Positions 57,545-64,000 of a DNA stretch of 64,000 bases are shown piece by piece. Position 1 is the stretch's first letter. Each line of letters starts with the position of its first letter. This stretch comes from Spodoptera frugiperda (taxonomy: Eukaryota > Arthropoda > Insecta > Lepidoptera > Noctuidae). The stretch is taken from the NCBI RefSeq assembly GCF_023101765.2, contig NC_064226.1, positions 4,084,001 to 4,148,000 on the forward strand, given 5' to 3'. The notes below the pieces were generated by a model, which saw only the letters and a program-made list of their open reading frames with translations, made no database searches and was not told the origin of the DNA. A program made the position numbers and the translations under genes.

Positions 57545-57700
57545 CGGAGCTGCGGACTGCCGAGTGGGTTACTAGGGTTCCGATTTGAAAAGCAGTAGTA
57601 GGAACGGGGTTGTTTTTAGTCAGTAAGAGTCTGACATTCCTTCTGGCCTCGCCCAAGGCCGGAGAAGACATTGGATGATATTCCCCCCTCAATAAAAAAA
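57545..57700 (+). mobile_element. Lepidopteran SINE copy 2 with 13-bp duplication
   Basis: The same family as 44344 (GTTTTTAGTCAGTAAGAGTC, GCCTCGCCCAAGGCC, ATTGGATGAT). It is flanked by a perfect target duplication, AGCACACGGGTGT (57532-57544 and 57701-57713), and ends in an A-rich tail. This proves retroposition and fixes the element ends at 156 bases. Confidence 0.92.
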
Positions 57701-57713
57701 AGCACACGGGTGT

Positions 57714-58349
57714 AATTCGATAATAAATGGATAGGTAAGTATTTTTCTATTTTTGGGTGTCGAAAGTTTAAAACGTGCAAGTTATTATACATTCATAAGC
57801 AAATATGACTTAGATTTCTAATATAACGAACTTTTAACAACCGGTATTTATTTAAGTAAATTATTTCCACGTACAAATTATTATGACTGGAATTTGTTAT
57901 GCATTTATAACGTCTGAAGGTCAGTATCGATTAAGTCATCAGTTTCTAATGGTTACTTAGTCTTAGAAGTTAGAACATTAGAATCTTAAAATTCATTACG
58001 ACTATTAGCACTTTTACTAATGATTGCAGTATTGTAAGGTACTTAACCAATTAAACTAGCCAATTGATGGTCCAGTGACTTCTTGTTAACAATGCGTAGA
58101 ACTGTATCTTCTCCGCACTCCATAATCAAGACAAATTGCAGATATCGTTTCAGCAAAGCAGCCCGAAACTGGGTTAATTTAATAACGCCAAGTAGTTTAT
58201 AACATTGTTCAATCAAAAACATATTAGGTACGTAGTTGCAAGCGATACTTTACCGAAACACTGACCATACGTTGATCAACTAGACTAGAGTTGAGTTGAC
58301 ACTCGTATACCAACTAGGTATTCAAACAAAAGAAAGTGTTAGCACTCAC
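57714..58349. other. Noncoding, intron side of candidate exon A
   Basis: AT-rich sequence with no feature seen. It would be intronic if exon A is used. Confidence 0.5.
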
Positions 58350-58401
58350 CGATAGCAGCTGCTCTTCGTTCCCTTTTAGTACTACACTTCCAAAATTTCA
58401 T
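58350..58401 (-). CDS. Candidate alternative first coding exon A of DBS gene
   Basis: ATG at 58401 opens a 17-codon frame reading MKFWKCSTKRERRAAAI, plus one extra base. It ends at a strong donor (G followed by gtgagt). The phase left over (1) is exactly what the exon at 20954 needs. The upstream flank (58402-58680) is GC-rich, as expected for a promoter and 5' UTR. The basic, Cys-containing N-terminus could be a membrane-targeting segment. No transcript evidence is available; the intron to 20954 would be about 37 kb. Confidence 0.45.
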
Positions 58402-58740
58402 TTTTATCGAATTCGAGTTTCGTAAGAGGTCACCAAATAGTGAGATGACACCACGCGCGCCCGCTAAGGCAAGTCGCCATCGTCAAACTGTCCGGTTTAG
58501 TTCGAAACAATGACTTTTGTTTACAAATGAACGACGCGGAGGATTTATTAAATTGTCGAGTGAAGTGGCCGGCTGCAGGAGACCAATGAGCCGAGGCAGA
58601 ACGAGTGCGACGAACGTACACCCCCGGCGGACAATCTCCGGTTGTAACTCAGCACCGGACTATTGGAGGATGGCGTGGGAGCCTCGACCCCGATCGTACC
58701 TACGTCCCAAACCCTGGAATACGGGTTAATTGATACACAG
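58402..58740 (-). promoter_or_regulatory. Candidate promoter/5' UTR of DBS exon A
   Basis: GC-rich block relative to its flanks (CpG-containing strings such as CACCCCCGGCGGAC near 58619), directly upstream of the candidate ATG at 58401 on the minus strand. No TATA box was identified. Confidence 0.35.
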
Positions 58741-61700
58741 AGTATAGCGTAAAAAAGTTTTATTTCTATCACATCATGTCTTCCTACAGTAATAATTTTG
58801 GAACATGGATGCCGAATGTCTTGCTAGGGGCAAATCACTACGATTCGAAGCAAATGTTTGTGAGCATCAATTTAGATGGTAAATGTACGTCATGATTTGC
58901 TGTATTCGGCTTAACACTGGACTGGTGGTACAATTAAAAGAATATTATAATTATTAATTCATTGGTGATATTTTTTATAAAATCTGCTCCGAATCTTACA
59001 TGTTATTGCACTACAAAAATACATGGATAAGCATAATTTCTAGGCACATTTCTGTACTGTCTATAGGTAAATTGATTATGAATACACACTTCTATCAGTT
59101 ATACATACGTAACGCTATATCTATTATAATTAAAAAATAATGTGAGATTTTAATTTCGTCTCCGATTCGAAAACTACTAGTCTTGTCATCGTGAAGACAT
59201 TTTACTTGTTGGTTTTGATAAATTTGAAAATTAAATACCTAAACGAGGGGTACAGAAATAACTGGTATCATTAATATTATCAGTTAAGCAGTCATAAACA
59301 TAAGTAAAATATCGTTGGGATAATAAATATGCCAATAATTAAAATATCTGTAAAGTACATAGTATAAAAAATTCATTCAAACCTTTAGATTTTCTGATAA
59401 ATGGCATGCAAATTTCTTGAGTAGGTTTCTTGTTTATATCTAGATACTTATTCAATTCATATAAGTACCTAGACATTTCATTCCAGGGGGCTTACTCTTG
59501 AATCCAATTCCGATCGATCGACATTGATATTGTGACGTTTCGTACTCTTAAGTTGCAACGCGACTTGCAAGTGTTGCATCCATATTGGTCGTGTTTTGCT
59601 TTATTGGGGTTGTATAGTTGGGACATAGAACAATACTTTAGATTTTATTCGTTTGTAATTGACATTGAGATTAGTTTCAAGAGTAAGCTTGATATTCTGT
59701 TGACTTTCATATTAATCTTTTACAATGCATGATCGTGACCCTTGCAAAAGTAAACAAGAAACTTGCAAAATATGCACCTTCTCAACAAATGGGAACTGGA
59801 AAATACATACTTGAAAAATGTCTGTACATATTATGGTTACATCACAAGTTCATTTTTTGAAATTGATGTTATTGCAAGTTTGGTCACCAAGATATTATAA
59901 CTAGGCACACTAGAACTCCTAGTGTTATTACTAACTACCTAAATTTGTCTGCACTTATTAAATAAATCCTTACTAAAGTATGAACTCATAGCCGAGGTCT
60001 TATAACTCAGCATTCAAAGTCAGCCTTCTTGATCGACAATTAAATAGTTTTAGAAAACTAAGTATGCTCCTTGATGTCACGAAACAAAATGCATATCTTT
60101 GAATTAAATTGTCTTTATATAATAAGCGTCCTTTCATTGTGATACACTATAATCTAAAGTGATCAATATAATGTCACCAAAATCACAAATTCGCAATACA
60201 CTTTTGCTTTACATTTTTTTACACATTAGTTTGCAGTAGACAAGTAGTATTGCTATGTGAATTATTGCCTGCACCAGTGTATGAAGAATGATTTCACTCG
60301 ACTGGAAGCATTCATTTGAATTAACCCATCAAAGTTGAGTAAATTTGTCTATTGAATGAGAGACAATGACAATATTTGCACACTCCAATTTGCAATAAAA
60401 CATGATAATAAACCACACACAAGCATTAATAAAATGAAGTAGAAATAATAGTGTACTACACACATGTAACAACATCCTTGATATGTAATTAAATTCAATC
60501 TGAAAAATAATTCCAATTTTTATTCATTATAAAAACCTCAGTACATTATTTGTTTTTATAATAGATAGAAACTGCATTATTTATTGCATTAGGTAAGTCT
60601 GTTGCTTTACTCTGTGTCTCTATTCAAGTATGGTATAAATGGATTTTCCCAAAAATGTATGCTCCTAAAATAATTTTTCTGTAGGTTATTTGGTTATGTT
60701 ACTGAAAACATTCTAAAGCACTGTAATACATCACTTTTCATTAAAATCTTATATTACTTTATTCTAAATATTAATTCCGAAATTATAATCGCACGAGTTA
60801 TGTCAAAATCCACATCATTTTATGAAGGCACTGCTTTTTGATACATGAAAATAATGTGTCGATCAAAATATTGTTTAAATTAATTGATCGCTATTGCAAA
60901 ACATTCTCCTACAAAACTGCTAGCTGTCAATACCACCCCTCTTGGCAAGTGTAAAGTTTTGAAACAAGCAAACTGTCTTCATATTCAGTGGTTATCAATC
61001 ATAGTAGTGAGTCATTGTGGTGCTGGAATTTGTAACAAATATTTTGTAGCTAATATTTGTTCACAAAGATGTAAGAATGATTATAAAGGAGTTGTACCGA
61101 GTGTGAATGAGGGGAAACTATTAGTAGATTACAAAGGCGGATTTATCGACCAAATAGGGGGAAGTATAAAAAGGCCAATCTATTACCGACGCGATTGCAT
61201 GAAGAGACCGATGCGTGTGGATCAAGTAAAAGAAGTAGGTCTTCGGCAATATTCTCATGCAATAGGCGTAACAATATTTTATTTAGAAATACTCTTGTTT
61301 TGGTATTTGCGTGGGTATATTTTAAACTTATTACTTGCCATACCGCATCAGTTCGCAACCCACATCCTCATTATAAGATATCGTAGATAAACAAATACAA
61401 ATTCGCTTGTTTCAAACCAATTACTACTGCACCTTTTTGAGTAAATACATCCAAAAAACTTTCGTATAATCGATCGATTTTGTAAACAATTTGCTTCAGT
61501 ATTCCAATATAAAAGCCATATTCTATCAACTATCACACAACAGTTTGTTTGGATGCATACTCAATTTCCACAAGATACTTTCATGCTTCCCATAAAGCTA
61601 CTACACAATGTCTTACTATACTCATAATAAAAATAATTTTAGTATCTGTTTCGAAAAACCACATTACATACTTCTAAAATAAACTACATAGCTAATTGCT

Positions 61701-61744
61701 AATATATGGTGTAAATATGATTAACTTTTATACTTACAGATAGT
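58741..61744. other. Intergenic stretch and possible 3' UTR
   Basis: Mostly AT-rich noncoding DNA. A plus-strand frame of 168 codons (60884-61390) begins with TTG, has no recognisable domain, and ends in hydrophobic sequence; it is probably chance. The part near 61745 may be the 3' end of the minus-strand Q-rich gene. Confidence 0.5.
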
Positions 61745-61750
61745 TTTATT
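61745..61750 (-). terminator. Possible polyadenylation signal of Q-rich gene
   Basis: AATAAA on the minus strand about 220 bases after the stop codon at 61969. It is one of several such hexamers in this AT-rich region. Confidence 0.3.
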
Positions 61751-61968
61751 AAATTAGTTTTTCAACCAATACTGAAAAGGTGTTACCTAACTATCCTTGC
61801 TAACTTATTGCCAAAGTTACGTGTGGCGTTTCAAATTAACAGAATTTCCAAGGAACCGTTTCATTTTTACAACAGTTCAGTCATCGCGAGATCTTCAGTT
61901 ACGTACAAATGTTCGCATCTGCTACATTTTTTGCATTACTCGAAACTTATCGTAGACGGGAACGGCTG

Positions 61969-62305
61969 TCAATGCCTGTACCAAGCTCCCTGAACACGAG
62001 TCTGGAAGTGTGAGACAGGAGTGACGATGTAGGCCTGCTGCGGCTGTTGCACGACGGCGAGCGGTATGACCTGCTGCGCCATCTCCACGGGCTGGCCGCC
62101 CTCCTCCGCCACGCCCAGCGGCTGCACGCAGTGCTGCTGCGTCACCTGCTGCACGCCCTGCGTCAGCACCTGCTGGTGCTGGCTCACCTGCGGGACCAGC
62201 ATCTGTTGCTGCATCTGTTGCTGTTGCTGGGGCTGCTGTTGGTGGATGACGACGTGCGCTTGGCCCTGCATCTGCTGGTGCTGCTGGACTTGCACCTGTT
62301 GCACC

Positions 62306-62343
<38 letters not shown>

Positions 62344-63188
62344 TTGTTGTTGCTGTACTTGCTGCTGTTGTTGCTGTTGCTGCGCTTGTTGTTGCGCCTG
62401 TTGCTCCCTCTCGTGTTCTTCTTTCTTCTTAGCCTCCATAGCTGCCTTTTTAGCGTCGGCCTTTTCTTTCTCTTGCTGTAGTCTTATGGGGTCTTTATTC
62501 TTATCATATGACATACACTTACCGCTGCGGAAGGGCACCATATCTTTAGGAATTTCTTGCTTCTTAGTGGCAAATTTAACATGAGGAAATTGGTCTTTCA
62601 TGAAAGCACGGAAGGTTGAATAACCCATGAGTTTCACTCCTGGTTCTAAGATTTCCCCATACTCTTTGTAAGCCTCGAATAAATGTTTCCGAGAGTCTCC
62701 TTGAATGATCACAGTCTTACTGGCCTTTTTGCCACTTTCTCCAGATGGCTGAACATCTTTAGGTGAACTGGCATGTTGTTTCAAGTATTCTTTCAGGAAA
62801 TTAGTGGCATGTTTGTAAATATCTAGGGTGAAGGTGTTGTATGGTTTCTTACCGACGTTGCCGTGTATCCGCGGTGCAACGCCGTGCGTCATTACGTGCT
62901 GCCTGATTCGTTTCAGCTGATAGTGAGTAACATTCTCAAGATACAGGAAAGCCTCGAGGCAAACCTTCCTTCCTTGGTATACATAACATGCTCTTAATCT
63001 CCTTCTGACTTTGTGGCGTGATGTTTCAGCTGGATTCGCCAAGCTTGCCATTGTGATGCCCATCAGGTACATATCATGTTCACTCTTAGTTAGTTCGGCA
63101 ATGTTTAGTCTGTGCCGATAAACTGCTTCTGGGTTAAGTCCTCGATAACAGTTGTCTTTACAATCACATCCTCTCCTCAGTCTTTCTT
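61969..63188 (-). CDS. Glutamine-rich protein, last exon (N-terminus outside window)
   Basis: The exon starts at 63188 after a clear acceptor (tgtttcag, phase 0), so upstream exons lie right of the window; the frame then runs 406 codons to TGA. The N-terminal 230 residues look conserved and structured: a Cys-containing start (LRRGCDCKDNCYRGLNPEAV), a basic block (HKVRRRLRACYVYQGRKVCL), then EAFLYLENVTHYQLKRIRQH and a Gly/His stretch. They are followed by a charged, Ala/Lys/Glu-rich helix (about 240-275) and a long Gln-rich tail with an uninterrupted run of 17 Gln. I have seen similar domain strings in uncharacterised metazoan proteins but cannot name the family. Gln-rich tails are common in transcription regulators, so a nuclear role is possible but only inferred. 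Confidence 0.8.
62222..62405 (-). repeat. CAG/CAA triplet tract coding polyglutamine
   Basis: Mixed CAG and CAA codons encode runs of 8 and 17 glutamines separated by Val. The mixture of codons should slow slippage. The antisense frames here (poly-Leu and poly-Cys) are artefacts of the repeat. Confidence 0.9.
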
Positions 63189-64000
63189 TGACCTGAAACA
63201 TACATCAATAATATTATTATACATACATAACCTCTTGCCTGTCTCACGTTGGGGTAGGCAGAGACAATGGAACACCTATTGTTATGAATCTTACATATTT
63301 CTTTAGCTTCATCAACAATCATTATATTGAAACAAAATACAAATACTACACATTTTATACTGCCTTATTTCAAGAAACAGGAAGACTGAGCATCATCCAC
63401 ACCACAACTAATGTTTGCAACAATAAAAAGTGTTGTAAAGACTGTTCTAAGCATTGAAAGGCCACAGGTTGATTGAATTATTTGTTAGTTACATTCATTG
63501 TAATTGTAACAACTAGAGGTAATATTGCTATTTTAAAAATAAGTGACTAAATAAATACAGTTTTAAATCAGAATACCAATGCATAACTCTTTGGGAACTA
63601 ACAGGTATGATGTTATGCATTAACCACTTGATTTCCGCTATATGAAACAACAGAATATATTGGCACATGTTAATATGTGTTACGTCGAACCATGGGTTAG
63701 TTTTGTCTATCATCAAACCATGTAAATTCTAAATAGTTGCTTGACTGTATATCTATAATCAATAACTTTGTTTACATTGATACATTTCAGTTATAAAAAT
63801 GGACAGTTTTGATTTCAGGGTATTTTTACCAATCTAAAAATCTAAAAGATTTGCAATGCATGAAACCTGAGACATTTATTGATGTATATGGGTCCTGCAG
63901 TCCATACACATAACTATAACTTGCATAGCTGCTATTTACTAAACTATTCTAACTCAACATTTTGGAAAGATAACCTCAAATGTTATTTTACAAAATAAAA
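63189..64000. other. Intron of Q-rich gene
   Basis: No exon is seen. At about 63225-63290 there is a fragment reading GCCTGTCTCACGTTGGGGTA then GGCAGAGACAATGGA, a short retroposon-like sequence common in moth genomes. Confidence 0.55.

Noticed and set aside
60884..61390. 168-codon plus-strand frame
   Set aside because: Starts with TTG, has no recognisable domain, and lies in probable 3' UTR/intergenic AT-rich DNA; kept only as a note.
62047..62584. Long plus-strand frames rich in Leu or Cys
   Set aside because: They are antisense readings of the CAG/CAA glutamine tract of the minus-strand gene.

Overview
The window looks like the nuclear genome of a moth (Lepidoptera, probably noctuid-like). 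It is AT-rich intronic and intergenic DNA, with small exons separated by long introns. The repeats are of lepidopteran type: Mag-clade and other Ty3/gypsy elements, RTE- and R1-type LINEs, Helitrons ending in CTAG, a common moth SINE, and hAT, piggyBac and pogo-like nonautonomous elements. No prokaryotic features and no tRNA or rRNA genes were recognised.

Host genes. (1) Most of the left half is one minus-strand gene, a DBS/MCF2L-type Rho guanine-nucleotide exchange factor. Ten consecutive internal exons (20954 down to 12082) join in one frame with matching splice phases. They encode a CRAL-TRIO/Sec14 domain followed by spectrin-like repeats. The catalytic DH-PH part must lie left of the window or in exons I could not see. 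Three candidate alternative first exons (ending at 30835, 42547 and 58350) all end in the phase needed to join the exon at 20954. (2) An intronless HEI10/CCNB1IP1 meiotic RING ligase (15614-16402, plus strand) sits inside one intron of that gene, and its 3' end runs antisense across a DBS exon. (3) The last large coding exon (63188-61969, minus strand) is the C-terminal part of a glutamine-rich protein with a conserved but unrecognised N-terminal region.

Mobile elements, left to right. A Ty3/gypsy element (1-about 6070) has gag, pol and a 3' LTR; its LTR contains a 1.2-kb inverted-repeat insertion and a 49-bp minisatellite. A fold-back palindrome lies at 12674-13015. A piggyBac-like nonautonomous element with TTAA ends is at 21205-22173, and a short Helitron at 24995-25210. 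A young Mag-clade gypsy element (35598-41136) has 230-bp LTRs that read as identical and a CTCAC target duplication. A hAT-type MITE with an 8-bp duplication is at 41813-42015. At 46096-about 49170 (minus strand) is a 5'-truncated R1-like LINE whose ORF tail is followed, in an overlapping frame, by a 715-codon ORF carrying a complete tobamovirus/virga-like superfamily 1 helicase, then a 3' UTR and a poly(A) tract. At 50879-55509 is a nest: a pogo-like transposon holding an RTE-type LINE (13-bp duplication) and a Helitron. SINE copies are at 44344 and 57545.

The strongest candidate for something undescribed is the LINE-helicase chimera: a plant-virus-like RNA helicase that seems to be carried as an extra ORF by a non-LTR retrotransposon.
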